From: Emiliania huxleyi CCMP1516
Taxonomy: Eukaryota > Haptophyta > Isochrysidales > Noelaerhabdaceae
Length of the DNA: 64,000 bases
Assembly: GCF_000372725.1 (NCBI RefSeq)
Contig: NW_005197426.1
Location: 463,411 to 527,410 of the forward strand
Direction: 5' to 3'
The notes below the pieces were generated by a model. The model ran no database searches. It saw nothing but the letters and a program-made list of their open reading frames with translations, and was not told the origin of the DNA. The position numbers were made by a program, and so were the translations under genes. Numbering within the stretch: the stretch's first letter is position 1; every line of letters starts with the position of its first letter. Below, piece after piece: positions 32,010 through 44,236 of the stretch.

Positions 32010-33012
32010 TTACGGGGGCCCAAAATTCTCGCACTCGGCGAGCTGCGTCTGGCGGGCCTCCGCAGCCCCGCGGCTGCTCGAGCCGATCACTCGGCGCACG
32101 GCGGCGGCGAGGGCGAGCATCGCGACAGAGGCGACGAGCACCGGGAGGCTAAGTGGGAGGCTGCCGGACGCGTGCGTCGGCGAGGGCTCGACGTGGGCGC
32201 GCGACGGCACCGTCCCGCCTCCGTGGCGCACGGCGAAGGAGGCCTGCAGCTCCGGGACGACATTCGACCACACATTCCCGTCCGGCCAGGTGATGGTGCG
32301 CGCGGGCGAGGGCGCCCACTTGCCGACCAGCTCCTTCGGCCCGCCCTTTGGAGAGAAGTCGAAGTGGATGCTCGTCATCTTTGGTCCGGTGCAGAAGCCC
32401 TCGAGGAACCAAAAGGTGCCGTCGTCGGAGCCAACCATCTTTAGGACGTGGGGCGGGTCCTCGGCGATAAACCGCATGCCCCGGAAGGTGCCCACCTTGA
32501 AGTGGTGCGGGTCGAAGAAAACGCCGGTGTGGTCGTCGGCGGCGTCCAAGAGAAACGCGCGCGTGGGAGCCGCGAGCAAGGCCCACATGTTGCCGTCTGG
32601 CCACGTGATGGTCTCGCCGGGCGACCACCTGCTCGCGCGGCGCGGGCACGAGGGTGAGTCTCCCGCCCGGCTTGGCCTGGGATGCGTCGCAGCGCAAGAG
32701 GCACCTGCCGGTGGCGTCCGATGGGCCGCCTTTGGGACTGAAGTCGATGGTGATGTTGCGCATGCCGAGACCGCTGCAGCGGCCCTTGAGGGCCCACCAG
32801 CTCGTCCCGTCATCGGTGCCGACGATGTTCAGCTCGTGCGGCGGTGACTCCGAGACGAAGCGGAGGCCAGCGAGCGACGAGTCTGAGCGGTAGTGGTGCG
32901 GATCCCGCCAGACGCCGGCGCCGTGACCGGTGGCGCGCGCGAGGATCGCCGCGAGGAGGAGGGCGCGGGCCGAGGCTGCTCTCACAGGGCGGGCTGCTCT
33001 GACCGCAAACAT
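32010..33012 (-). CDS. Secreted/membrane protein with two copies of an unrecognised domain
   Basis: About 308 aa from ATG 33012, with one 76-nt intron (32629-32704, GT-AG, TGR/WSPGET). An N-terminal signal sequence (RALLLAAILARATGHG) is followed by two homologous units of about 85 residues: DPHHYRSDSSLAGLRFVSES then GLGMRNITIDFSPKGGP, and DPHHFKVGTFRGMRFIAEDP then GPKMTSIHFDFSPKGGP, each followed by TITWPDGNxW. A C-terminal helix (LSLPVLVASVAMLALAAAVR) should anchor it in the membrane. I do not recognise the domain; the shape suggests an extracellular beta-rich, perhaps ligand-binding unit. T-rich elements lie upstream at 33040 and 33132 on the minus strand. Confidence 0.7.
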
Positions 33013-33100
33013 CACCCCGGACGCTGCCGGCCGCTGGGTCCAAAAAGAAAAACAAAAAGTGGGACGGATGGGAGGATCCGCTGGGTCCATATGTGGGTTG

Positions 33101-34370
<1,270 letters not shown>

Positions 34371-34937
34371 ACCTTGTGATTTTTGGGTCAAAATCGTCCC
34401 GATTTCACAATGTTCGTTCGTACGTGCATCCGCGGCGCCCAGCGCGGTGCCAGCGGCTCCCATACCTCTAAGAGGCCACCCACCTCCGTATAGACCCTTA
34501 TATCCGCGGTTTACGCCCAATAGAGGCAGCTGCAAGAGGGCCCGGACGGGCACTGCGGCACACACTGCTCGCTGCTCGGCCATGCGGTAGCGTCGGTGAT
34601 GCCGCCCCTGCGCGGGCGGGGGCGTCTCGCTCGGCAGCAACTGCGCCGCGCAGCGCAGGTTCGAGGGTCGCGGTGGGTGGGTGCACTGGAAGACGTAGCG
34701 GTCGAGAAAGCGCTCAGCGACCGCTACGTCTCGAGGATGGAGCCGTCGCGCGGACCCGACCGGCCGACCGGCAGTGGCAGCAGGCGCCGGAGGGCGCGGG
34801 AGGCAGCGGCGACACCTCGGGCCAGAAGCGCGAGCCCTAGGCTGGTGAGGGGGCCCGCTCATGCGTAAACGGCTCTGGGACTTAGCTAAATCGCGCATCG
34901 AAATCGGGACGATTTTGCCAGGGCACCGTCACAAGGT
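34371..34937. mobile_element. Inverted-repeat element with internal hairpin
   Basis: ACCTTGTGA and CAAAATCGTCCCGATTTC at the left (34371-34406) reappear as reverse complements at the right (34900-34937), giving roughly 35-bp imperfect terminal inverted repeats around 567 bp. The centre contains a perfect 14-bp stem (AGACGTAGCGGTCG, 34691-34704 with 34718-34731). No coding frame fits. This looks like a foldback/MITE element; no clear target duplication was found. Confidence 0.6.
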
Positions 34938-35241
34938 GGGACAGCGAGCGTCTAAGTAGGGCACCTACTAGACGCACTCTGATCCAGAGACGCATTCGGC
35001 AAACAAAGATGGGGGGGGTCGCCCCCCCAGACGTCCGGGCGCAAACTTCAGAGGGACTCTTACGAGTTAGAGAGAGATTTTTAAAGACCAACAAGAAATC
35101 ACGACTCTCACGAGTTATGCCGCTCTCTGCGACGAAACCAATTCGTGCTATGAGTTTTCACAATCAGTTCCGGTATAGCCCCGAGCCCAAAAACCTGGGG
35201 CCAGTTTTGCTGCACATTGTGTCGTGAGTTCGGTGTAGACG
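34938..35241. other. Intergenic; nothing recognised
   Basis: Lies between the inverted-repeat element and the stop of the next minus-strand gene. A run of eight G (about 35011) is followed closely by a run of C. Confidence 0.4.
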
Positions 35242-37558
35242 CTACCCCTCAAGTTGCGCGATCACGCGGGCGACGATGACTGAGTACACGGAGCACACAA
35301 CCACAAACACCACCGGGACGAGGGCGCCCCCGCCACCCACGAGAAGGGCCGCGCCAGACACCATGGCGACGGTTCCGGCGGCAAACGCTGCCTCGTGCTG
35401 CAGCTCGCCCCCCGCCCACACCGCCACACCTGCGAGGGCGGCGTCGCGCCGCTGGCGCTCTGGCACCCGCTCGTCGTCCTCGCCCGCGGCGGCCGCCATC
35501 GCCTCGGCGACCGCCGCGCGCCCGTACTCGCCGTCGGGCGCAAGCGCCGCCGAGATTGCGGCGCGGGTGAGTGCCCTCCTCGCTGCCTCCGCCCCGTCCA
35601 CGAGCACGCTCGAGCCGCCGTCGTCGGGCGGCAGCATCGAGCCGTCGTCGTCGTGCGGCAGCATCGGGTTCATGGGAGGCGGCGGCATGTCCTCGTCGAT
35701 GGGCTCGACAAACGCCATGGGGAGGGCGTGCTCCCCGCCTGCGTCGCCGCCTGCAGGCTCGGCTTCATCGATTACTAGACTACTCCCTCCTCATACCATC
35801 TCTCTCTTGGCCGCACGCCTGGATTGGCCTCCTGCCAAGCGGCCTCCTCTGCCTGCGCGAGGCGGACGAGCTCGACGGTCGACGGCAGGATGACCTGCAT
35901 GATGAGCTTCGTGTCGTAGCCGGTGTTGGCGCCATGCGATGGCTGGTCGCCAATGTACCAGCCGGCGAGGCTCCTATACAACAAGACGTTGGTGGGCTGT
36001 CAGGAGCATACAAGCTCGGGATGTAGCCGGCGATCTCGTGTGATCTCGTGTGATCTCGTGTCATCTCTGCTCGTCGCGCCTCATCTCGACTCATCTCGTG
36101 TGATCTCGTGCCGATCTCGTGTGATCTAGACTATTCTCGTGTGATCTAGACTATTCTCGAGACTATTCTCAAGAGCACACGATGTAGCAGGCGATCTCGT
36201 GTCATCTCGTGTCATCTCGTGTGATCTCGTGTCATCTTCACTAACTCAAAACCCGATTGGGAGTGAGGCGACCAGGGCCATGCGGTCCGCGACCTCCTGA
36301 TATGCCGAGGAGGGACTGGGTTGGTGAGGAATGGGGTAGGCGATGGTGTGTGAGGAGGGCGAGGGTGACGAGCGTGCGGGGCGGCGGCGCCTCCGTGATG
36401 AGCACGCGCGGCGGCTTCCGAAGGTTGCCGTCCTTGTCCTCCTCCGCCTTGGGCCGCAGGCATAGTCCCTCCCAGCCACCCGAGGAGATGTGGCGCTCCG
36501 CCTCCGGGGGCGAGGCGTCGGCCGGGCCGAGCCCCGCCCGCCATTGCGACCCGATGGGGCCCCTCCGCAAGCCGTCGGATGCCAAAATGCCCGTGGACCA
36601 CTCGATCGATCTGAACTCACCCGACAGGTGGGCCTCCGCGCCTGGGAGGAAGAGGGGGGGGAGGGGGGGGGGAGCATCTGTGCTCAGCGCGCCAGGCCAA
36701 TCTCGGACGGTATCCGGGCTCGAGGTGAAGACATCAACCCCGTTGAATATCTCGCCGCAGTAGTAGGCGGCTGTGTCCATCATCAAGGACTCTCGGACAG
36801 TGGGGTCGTGCGCGCCGGGGGTGCCCGCGAGTAGGGCTACTTCTTGGCCCCCAGTGACACTGACCTCGGCCTTGAGTTGGAGCTGGGTCCGTCCTGCGGG
36901 TTTGTCTTCCACCGAGAAGTACGGCGAGCACGACTTGTCCTCCTGCGGCCGGAGGGTCATGACCGCGATGGTGAGAGGGCAGGGCGTGTGTGTGTGTGCG
37001 CGCGCGCGGCGGTGTGTGTGTGCGCGCGCGCGGGTGTGTGAGGGGCGTCGCCTTGTAGATGAGCGGCCCATTCTCCTCGAGCGGCAGCGGGACGAGGGCG
37101 AAGTCGAAGCCGCTGCCGATCGGAACCTTGACCGGCGTGCACGCCGGCGTGCCAGGCGGCAGGCCGTTCGCGTAGAGTCCACCCAACCAGCGCTCTGACG
37201 AGTGACCCATCGGCCTGCCGCCCTGCTTCATCACTTCGCGCCACAGCAGCACGAGCGTTGCTGGCCCACGGGAAAGCGCGTGCTGGTGCTGCTGCGTTGT
37301 GCAGTGCGGGCTGCCATCGAGAGCCAAGGAGTAGACGTTGGTGTAGATGGTGCCGCTCTCGCCCGCCCGCGGCACGCCGTCCAGCAACCGGTCGTCATTC
37401 CAGTCAACGCGGCGGTCGTCGTCCGCCGACAGCCGGGCGCACCGCGCGCTGGTGGCGGCGCCCGCCGCAGCGCAGGAGATGCCGACGCACAGCCTCCGCG
37501 CCAGCTTCGCCGCCGCGTTCAACGGCGGCCGCAGCGGCAGCAGCGAATGAAGTCGCAT
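35242..37558 (-). CDS. Unrecognised secretory/membrane protein, multi-exon
   Basis: Starts at ATG 37558 (MRLHSLLPLRPPLNAAAKLA), a likely signal or transit peptide. Exon sequence with clear coding character includes VDWNDDRLLDGVPRAGESGT, GSGFDFALVPLPLEENGPLI, CSPYFSVEDKPAGRTQLQLK, MMDTAAYYCGEIFNGVDVFT, EFRSIEWSTGILASDGLRRG and, further down, GWYIGDQPSHGANTGYDTKL then ILPSTVELVRLAQAEEAAWQ. The last exon (35242-35718) encodes a Pro/Asp-rich segment and two hydrophobic helices (AAFAAGTVAMVSGAALLVGG; ALVPVVFVVVCSVYSVIVAR). I do not recognise the family. Joining the last exon to this gene rather than treating it as a separate 158-aa membrane protein is an inference. The gene is divergent from the one at 37859. 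Confidence 0.5.
36015..36240 (-). repeat. Intronic field of TCTCGTGTGA-type decamers
   Basis: About 15 copies of GATCTCGTGT/CATCTCGTGT with TAGACTATTCTCG variants. The segment GATGTAGC(C/A)GGCGATCTCGTGT appears at both ends (about 36019 and 36182), as in the other duplication-flanked introns. Confidence 0.75.
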
Positions 37559-37858
37559 CTCGGCGTGCGCTCGCTCCAGCGAGATTTTCTTTTTCCGCGG
37601 TCGACCCACACTGGTCAGTCGAGGCGCGAGATATGGGGAGACATGGGGGGATATGGAGCTCAACCTGTGGGGAGATGTGGGGAGATGAAAGCGCACACGT
37701 CCCGCCACAGCGTGGACCGTGCTTTAACTCAGTCCTCAGACGACGCGCGCTAAGGACGCACGAACTAAATGTCGCGCACTGCTTTCCACGTGGCATGCCT
37801 CGCGTGAAGGGCGTGACACACACTCACACGGGGTCCGCGAATTCTTTTCCGCCGAGAT
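37559..37858. promoter_or_regulatory. Compact bidirectional promoter region
   Basis: 300 bp separates two divergent start codons. AATTCTTTTCC lies 11 nt before the plus-strand ATG at 37859. A second T-rich run (ATTTTCTTTTTCC) lies at about 37582-37594. GGGGAGATATGGGGAG-type repeats lie at 37631-37687. Confidence 0.45.
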
Positions 37859-38842
37859 ATGTCCGCCGACGAGGGGTTGCTCCAGCAGGCGATACGCGCG
37901 GCGGCGCGTGCGCAGCAGGAGCGGCTGCGCGCGTCGCCCGACGGGGAGGTGCCCGAGTACATTTGGAGGGAGTTGCACCGCCCTGCGACCGGCACGTGGA
38001 CACCGTCCGTGTCGCGCGACAACCCGAGTCCCGCGGATCGGCAGGCCGTTGACCGCGCCTCCCGGAACCGGTTCCGGAGCCGGTCGCCACTCCGCCCGCG
38101 CCAGCACCCCCCAGGTGAGCTTCCACATGGGGCACACGGCCTCACGTTATCGCCTCAGAGCATCGGCGTCTCTTTAGGTCGGCTCCGCGCCTCTTCGGTT
38201 TGGGCTGGCGTCCTCGCCGAGGGGCCGGTCGACGAGGCCTCCCTCGTCAGCGAGATCCCAGACCTCAAGGTGCTCTTCAAGTTCTTGAAAGCGCGGAGGG
38301 ACAAGGCAGGCCTGCCCCCCTCCCTACCGCAGGCCGAGCACCAGCTGGTCCGGCACGTCTTCCTCGACGTGCTCAACTCCACGCTCGTCTCGCTTGCGCA
38401 GAAGCAGGTCCTCCTGGCGGGCCTGGCGGGCCTCGACAACTTCGACGGGCGCCACTCCCGCTGCGCCAGCTGCGACCGCCTTAGCTGCCCCCCGCTCGTC
38501 GCCGCCATCCTCGAGGCGGTGATGGCCACGGCTGAGAAGGACAAGATCTTGGTCCTCCTCGCGCACCTCTTCGACGAGCGCGACGAGGACGGCATTCCCT
38601 TGGCACGCGCGCTGACGGTTCGGGCGATGGTGCACTGCGCGCGCCCGTGGCGCCCGCCTGCGCTGTCGGCGCCAGAGCTGCGGGCGGCCAGAGCGCTGAT
38701 GCAATTGCGCGGAGAGGGGCTGGCGGAGGCGGTGCAGCGGGTGCGCCGCGCGCGCGTCCGTGTTGTGCGCGCGCTGGCGTTTGCGCTCGCCCTCGCAGCA
38801 TATGCGCTCCCAGCGCTCGCGGCCCTTGTGCTGCAGCTGTAA
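37859..38842 (+). CDS. Unrecognised protein with C-terminal membrane anchor
   Basis: The product is 327 aa as one frame, or about 306 aa if the probable 63-nt intron 38115-38177 (CAG/GTGAGC to TTTAG/GTCGGC) is removed. The N-terminus is polar (MSADEGLLQQAIRAAARAQQ). The middle is helical with a short cysteine cluster (HSRCASCDRLSC). The tail has a hydrophobic helix (VVRALAFALALAAYALPALA then ALVLQL), typical of a tail-anchored protein. I do not recognise the family. The AATTCTTTTCC element directly precedes the start. Confidence 0.6.
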   Translation: MSADEGLLQQAIRAAARAQQERLRASPDGEVPEYIWRELHRPATGTWTPSVSRDNPSPADRQAVDRASRNRFRSRSPLRPRQHPPGELPHGAHGLTLSPQSIGVSLGRLRASSVWAGVLAEGPVDEASLVSEIPDLKVLFKFLKARRDKAGLPPSLPQAEHQLVRHVFLDVLNSTLVSLAQKQVLLAGLAGLDNFDGRHSRCASCDRLSCPPLVAAILEAVMATAEKDKILVLLAHLFDERDEDGIPLARALTVRAMVHCARPWRPPALSAPELRAARALMQLRGEGLAEAVQRVRRARVRVVRALAFALALAAYALPALAALVLQL

Positions 38843-39318
38843 GTGAGAAAAAAAGAGACGTGTGTGCATGGCGCCCCCGACTCTTACTGTCGTCGCGCTG
38901 TGGCATGTGCCGTCAAGTAGTACGTTGTACTCTGGATAGAGATGACAGAGCTGTGAGCCAGCAGAGTGGTGCCCGCCGCAGCGTGGCTCGGCACGCGCGC
39001 ACGCCGGGGCGCCTCTGATGAGCGCGCATCTACTCCACGTCTTGGCGAGCGCGCTCTTCGTGCGTCTTGGAAAAGGCGTGCGAGGTGCGTGGTCCAGGGG
39101 CGAGGCCTGTCACGACCGGTCTGATATGTATGTATGTAGAAAGATGAACACAGTCAGGCTCGGACTGGACACCAACGCGGTATGGGTGGACGCGGGACAG
39201 ATGATGACGACACGCACGAGCGACACACAGACACAAAACAGGCTCACAAGACACACAGCTCGTATCTCGAGCTCGCAACAACCCCTGAGCGCCGTGGACC
39301 CCGAACCCAAGCTGAGCC
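38843..39318. other. Intergenic; no supported gene
   Basis: Short AC-rich stretches lie at about 39210-39260; otherwise nothing was recognised. Confidence 0.4.
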
Positions 39319-40465
39319 ATGACATCAGGGCGCGCGCCTCCGCAGTCTCCGCAGGTGGGGGACTTCCTACAGACGTTGGTGGAGTGGAAGGTGCGCGGGA
39401 GGGAGCGGCAGTGCTGGGCCTCGTGCCGCGTGACAAAGGCGCCCAACCGTCGCGGCGCCTTCCGCGTCAAGGTGGATTGCCTCGCCCCACGATTGCCCGA
39501 CCCGCCCTCGCCGCCGCCGCCCGCCCTTCCCTCGCCGCCTCCGCCCGCCGCGGCAGCCCTACCCCTTGCCCTCGCCGACGCCGCCCGCAGCCTCGCCCTC
39601 GCCGCTGCGCTTGCCCGCGACCTCGTAGGTCGCGGTAGAAGGTGGCTACCGAGGCGACGGCCGATTACTCCCTGCCCTGTCACAGGTGACGCAGTGGAAG
39701 GCGCACTACGACGACGACCTCCAGCTCTCCGCCAAGGGCGAGGACTGGCGGTGGCCGCAGGACGAGGAGGACGAGGAGCTCGAGGAGGTCAAGGAGGACG
39801 ACGAGGACGAGGACGACGAGGACGACGAGGACGACGAGGACGACGAGGACGAGGACGACGAGGACGACGAGGACGACGAGGACGAATTCGCACCCGACGA
39901 GGACGACGAGGACGAAGTCTCGGACGACCCGCTGGCGGACTGCCTCCCCAAGCGCAGCCGCACACGCACACGCGCAAGCGGGCCGGGCGCCTCGCGCACG
40001 CCCGGGCAGGTCCCTCGCATCGACTGGGCCGCCGTCCGGCAGCTGGCCGCCGCGCAGGCGGCCGTCGTGCGGCCTCAGGGCCAGCTGTCCCGACCCGCTG
40101 GGACGGTGTGGGCGGCACCAGACCCGCTTGGCGGCATGCCGAAGGTGACACGGGAGGCGCCACCTCAGGCGCCACCTCAGGCGCCACCTCGGCGCCACCG
40201 CCGCTCGGAGATGGCGAGCAGCTCCGGCGCCGGCGCCTCTTCCGGCGTTTTGGACGAGCGCTCAAAAGAGGCGGTCGGCAAGGGCATCGCCGACGTGTTT
40301 GGCAACGGCGATGCGGGTGTCGACGAGTGCTCTTTCGAGGAGCTGCTCGCCAAGTGCCGCGAGCACAAGCGCAACCTCACCGTCGCCGCCTTCAGCGCAG
40401 CCCTCGAGTACTACGAGGAGGTGAACCGCGTTATGCACCGCGACGGTGTCGTCCACAGCATTTGA
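39319..40465 (+). CDS. Tudor/Agenet-like protein with acidic tract and winged-helix-like tail
   Basis: Two exons (39319 to about 39491, and 39686-40465, acceptor CACAG/GTGACG). The N-terminus (VGDFLQTLVEWKVRGRERQC then FRVKVDCL, continuing TQWKAHYDDD then GEDWRWP) has the strand pattern of Tudor/Agenet-type histone-tail readers. A run of Asp/Glu of about 55 residues (GAC/GAG/GAT repeats, 39770-39920) is followed by a basic patch (PKRSRTRTRA). The last 60 residues (FEELLAKCREHKRNLTVAAF then EEVNRVMHRDGVVHSI) resemble a winged-helix domain such as the MCM C-terminus. A chromatin-linked nuclear role is inferred only. Confidence 0.55.
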
Positions 40466-40927
40466 GTCTGCTCCTCTTACCGCGCAGCGAGAGGGACGTG
40501 CGTGAGCACACGCGAGAGCGAGAGGGGCTTGCCCAGCACTCACTTCCTACATACATATTTTGTTTTGCAATTCGCGCAGTTCAATGTTCTGTATCTTCAA
40601 TCTTGAGTACGCCCCTTGGCGCTTGGGCGGCCTCCTCTTGGCTCTCTACTCCTCTCTCTGGCGAGGGCTCTTGGCTCGAGGTCTCTTGGGACTTGGCTCT
40701 CTTGGCCCCTAGGGGAACGACAGAGTCCTGGCTCAAGCGATGAAGCGTGGAGCACTTCCGTAGGTAGGTATCAGCAAGTGAGAAGTGTTGTTTGGGCGTC
40801 GTGGTGCTAGGTAGGAGTGCGTTGCTGGCCGCCCCTCGCCCCCCCCCCCCTGTTTGCACAGTGAATTCTCCTTTTTAACCCAGTTTCGTTGCTGCTTCGC
40901 CGAGATGTCCCGCGGCTTTCGAATACA
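40466..40927. other. Intergenic; T-rich element near 40862
   Basis: AATTCTCCTTTTTAACCC at 40863-40880 lies about 50 nt upstream of the ATG at 40928 and may mark its transcription start. No gene was seen. Confidence 0.35.
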
Positions 40928-42220
40928 ATGTACTCGACGATTCTCGGGACGTACGTTCTCGGGCGGTTTCGGCGGTTTCTGGGGGCCGCCCCCTGTACAA
41001 AGCTGTCCGCGGCGCAATTGGAGCGAGAGCGACTCTGCGCCTGTGAAATGCTATCCGCGGTGGAGTTGGAGCGAGAGCACCTCCTCGCCCGCTTCCGTGC
41101 TGCGTGCCTCAATCACCCGGATTTGTTGGATGAGGTCCGCATGCCGGAGAGGCACCGCCTCCCGCGAAGCAGCAGCCCAATGGCGGTCTTCGGAGCCGAT
41201 TTGCTCGCGGGTCGGCGGCCAGCTGCTCATAACAAAGTCCAGAAGGACGCTCTGCTGTCCGCCCACAAGATGGTCGCGCTCTTGCAGCTTGCGGATGCGC
41301 GGGCGCGCGAGCAGCAGCTCACGGCGGAGCGGCACGCCGCGCTGCAGGTTTTTGAGCGCAACGTGGCGAGTCGGTCGATTCAGCTGTCTCGTTCGGCAGC
41401 AGCACTGCTGGATGCCCTGATGAATGTCTTCGGAGTCGAGATCGTGGCGGCGCAGGGTGTGCAGCAGCTCCAGGGCCTCATCACCACGGCTGGACGGGAC
41501 CACCCTTGCAGAGTCCACAACGGCACGCTGGCCATCGTGCAGGCGTGCGGCACCCTCGCCGCCGTGACAAGTCACCCTCTCCCAGCGCCGCCATCTCCCT
41601 CCGTCCCCCCTCTCGCAGCGCGCCCTCGTCGAGGGTCTGCTGGCACTGCGAGACAGCCGGTCCTTGCTTGCGGCCGTCGCAAAGCTGGTAAACAACACCA
41701 CAATCCTGCCGGAGGGCGGCCCACCGGCGGCGGAGGCGGGGCGCATCGTCGAGCTCAACCTGGAGGAGGACGAGCCGCCCACAGGAGCGGTCGGGGCGCG
41801 GCGCCTCCCGGCTCCTCACTTCTGCCCAGCTATCCACCCCGCTCTCCAGGCGCCGAGAACGAGGCTGCGGCGGAGGAGACCAGGGGGTGCACTGGCACTG
41901 ACATCTGCTACCTCCACCCCGACCCCGACGGTGCGCTCCTCGCCATCCCCACCCCTCACCCCCCCCGCAACGCGGCCGCATCTCTCCTCGAGTGGCACCT
42001 CTCGTCTCTGACAACCCCCCCTCCCCCCCCTGCCAAGCTCAGCCTCACAGTGCCGTATTCGCACGCGCACGCACACGCGCACACGCACACACGCGCGTGC
42101 ACACACACACGCGCGCGCACACGCACACGCGCACACGCACACGCACACACACGCACACGCACGCACACACACGCACACACACGCACACAGCCACACACAC
42201 ACACACACATCACATCACAC

Positions 42221-42264
<44 letters not shown>

Positions 42265-43397
42265 CGCACACGCGCCCCCCCCCCCCTCCCCCCCACCCCA
42301 CCCACACACACACACACACTCACGCACACTCACGCACACACACCAAACGCATGCACGCGCACACACGCACACACACTCATTGCGCCCGCCCCTCTGCCCC
42401 CCCCTCACCCCTCCACTCGCAGCGGCGGTACTCGCTGCGCCTTCTCAAGCCCGATCGCGGCTGCACCGACCTGCTTGCCGGCATGAAGCCTGGCACGCCC
42501 GGGGCCGTCGCGATGCGCCGGCTGCACCTCGTCAATTTCCGGGCGGAGTCGACGCGGGCGGGCACGGGCGAGAAGTTGTGCGCCTCTCGCTACAAGCCGC
42601 TGCACGCCGGCGCGCTCAGCGCGGCGTGCGCGACGATCGCCGCGCAGCTTGCGCCCGCGCTGGAGAAGCTGCGCAGGGCGCACGGCGAGAGCGCGCTGCG
42701 CATCCACACCGTGCGCCTCTGGCTGCTCAAATATGTGCCCGAGATCGGCATTCAGCGCGCGACGGTGACGGTGCGGCTGCTGCGCGAGCTCGACGTGCTG
42801 CTCGGCTCCGCCATCTACCTGGCGGACGCCGGCGTCTGGGCAACGCCCGACGAGGAGTACGGCCTCGACGCCAACCTCTCGGGCAAGGTTTACGCGAACC
42901 TCTTCCCGCATGAGAAGCCCATCGCCGTCGCGGAGCGGCTGCAGCGCGCTGTCGTCGCCGAGCTTGAGACGCGGCTGGCGGCGGAGAAGGCGGAGAGGAA
43001 GGCGCTGGCGGAGAATGAGGCGCCGGCGGCCTTTGACGTGCGCGTGCCCTTCAGCTCGCTCGAGCGGCTGCTGCGGCTGCGCACCGACTGGAGGATCCGC
43101 GGCCCGCTAACCTACGACGAGGCCGAGCACGTGGGCTGCGAGGGCCCCTTCCTCCAGTCGGTGAAGGATGGCCGCCGCGCGGCGCCGATCCACCATGCGG
43201 CCATGCGCTTCGCGCCGCCGTCGGTGCGCGACGCGCGCTTCACCGTAGCCGCCAAGGACCACGGCGTGCGGTACCGCGCCACGCTCGTGCTCGACCTCGG
43301 CGAGTGCGCGGTGGTGACCGAGGACCACGTGGAGCGTATGCGCCGCGCGCAGGCCGAGCTATTGAGGGAGCTCACGGCGCGGAAGCCATCGTGCTGA
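40928..43397 (+). CDS. Unrecognised multi-exon protein with a dinucleotide-repeat intron
   Basis: Starts at ATG 40928 (MYSTILGTYVLGRFRRFLGA). The first exon is helical (LSAAQLERERLCACEMLSAV; HKMVALLQLADAREQQL-like, with DALMNVFGVEIVAAQGVQQL). A second exon near 41640 reads ALVEGLLALRDSRSLLAAVA. The last exon, from about 42420, reads RRYSLRLLKPDRGCTDLLAG, EIGIQRATVTVRLLRELDVL, VPFSSLERLLRLRTDWRIRG and ends LLRELTARKPSC at 43397. The frame shifts between these blocks require introns, the largest spanning the CA/CG microsatellite. I do not recognise the family; no signal peptide or catalytic motif was seen. Confidence 0.5.
42053..42378 (+). repeat. Alternating CA/CG dinucleotide microsatellite
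   Basis: About 320 bp of ACACGC/CACACA sequence, broken only by a C-rich stretch at 42272-42300. It is alternating purine-pyrimidine almost throughout and so potentially Z-DNA-forming. It lies in an inferred intron. Confidence 0.9.
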
Positions 43398-44236
43398 ATC
43401 GTTCGACGCTCTGCCGCCCGGCGCTCTGCCGCAGCGTCACATGCCAGTCCAAATGCGTTGCATTACGCAGCCCGTCGAACGCCTGCCCACAAATAGTACA
43501 ATACGTCAACATACGTACTCGCGCCTTGCGGTTAGCGGTATAGCGGGCGGGCGGATGCATATTACACGCGCATTCTCTGGCAGACAGGCAACGAGATGAT
43601 AGTAGGGAGTAAAAGAAAGCAAAGAGGAGCCCTGCACAAGGGAGAGGTGGGTGGGTCACAGAAGACTGAATGGCTGGGTAGTAGGGCTAGAGGGTCGCTC
43701 TACACTTAGCCTCTGCAGCGAGCGAGCGCTCTCAACTTAGCCCCCGCACAGAGCCGGGCTCAGACTTAGACGCTGTATGTCGGGGGGCCTGAACTTAGAC
43801 GACATAAGGCCAACTCCGGGTAAAACCCGGGTATACCTGCAAAAGTCCTGGTTTACCCGAAAAATACCTGGACGCGTCCCACATACCTCGAGAACCTCGA
43901 GAGAGTGTTTATAACATTCACAGTAGGGAGATAAGAAACAAGAACCTCGCATGCGACGACAGTGAGGGTGTGAGAGACAGACCCAGGGAAGGTCTTTCAC
44001 TACCTTACAGCCCCTGTCTAAGCTCAGGCTCGACAGAGGTCGGTTTGAGCATTGCGCTTAGCGTGTGGACCACTTGCTCGATGTCTCGCGTCGGCGTGTA
44101 GTTCGGGTCGTACAGGTACTCATCAGTCTCAGCGGCATTGCCATGGTAGACCAAGACCACCTTGTACCGCAGTGCGGCGCAAGCAAGCAAAGTGGCATGC
44201 TGGCACGGCCACGTTGACATCACGGGACTGCTCCTC
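43398..44236. other. Intergenic; no supported gene
   Basis: The repeated phrase ACTTAG(A/C)C occurs at about 43704-43800. Short near-palindromic CCGGGTAAAACCCGGG lies at about 43816. No gene was recognised up to the PRMT5 start. Confidence 0.4.

Noticed and set aside
40600-40760. Repeats of GGCTCTTGG-type phrases as a possible gene
   Set aside because: Short slippage-like repeats only; no coding frame of note.
42053-42378. Long His/Thr-rich protein frames across the CA/CG tract
   Set aside because: A dinucleotide repeat is open in several frames by composition alone.
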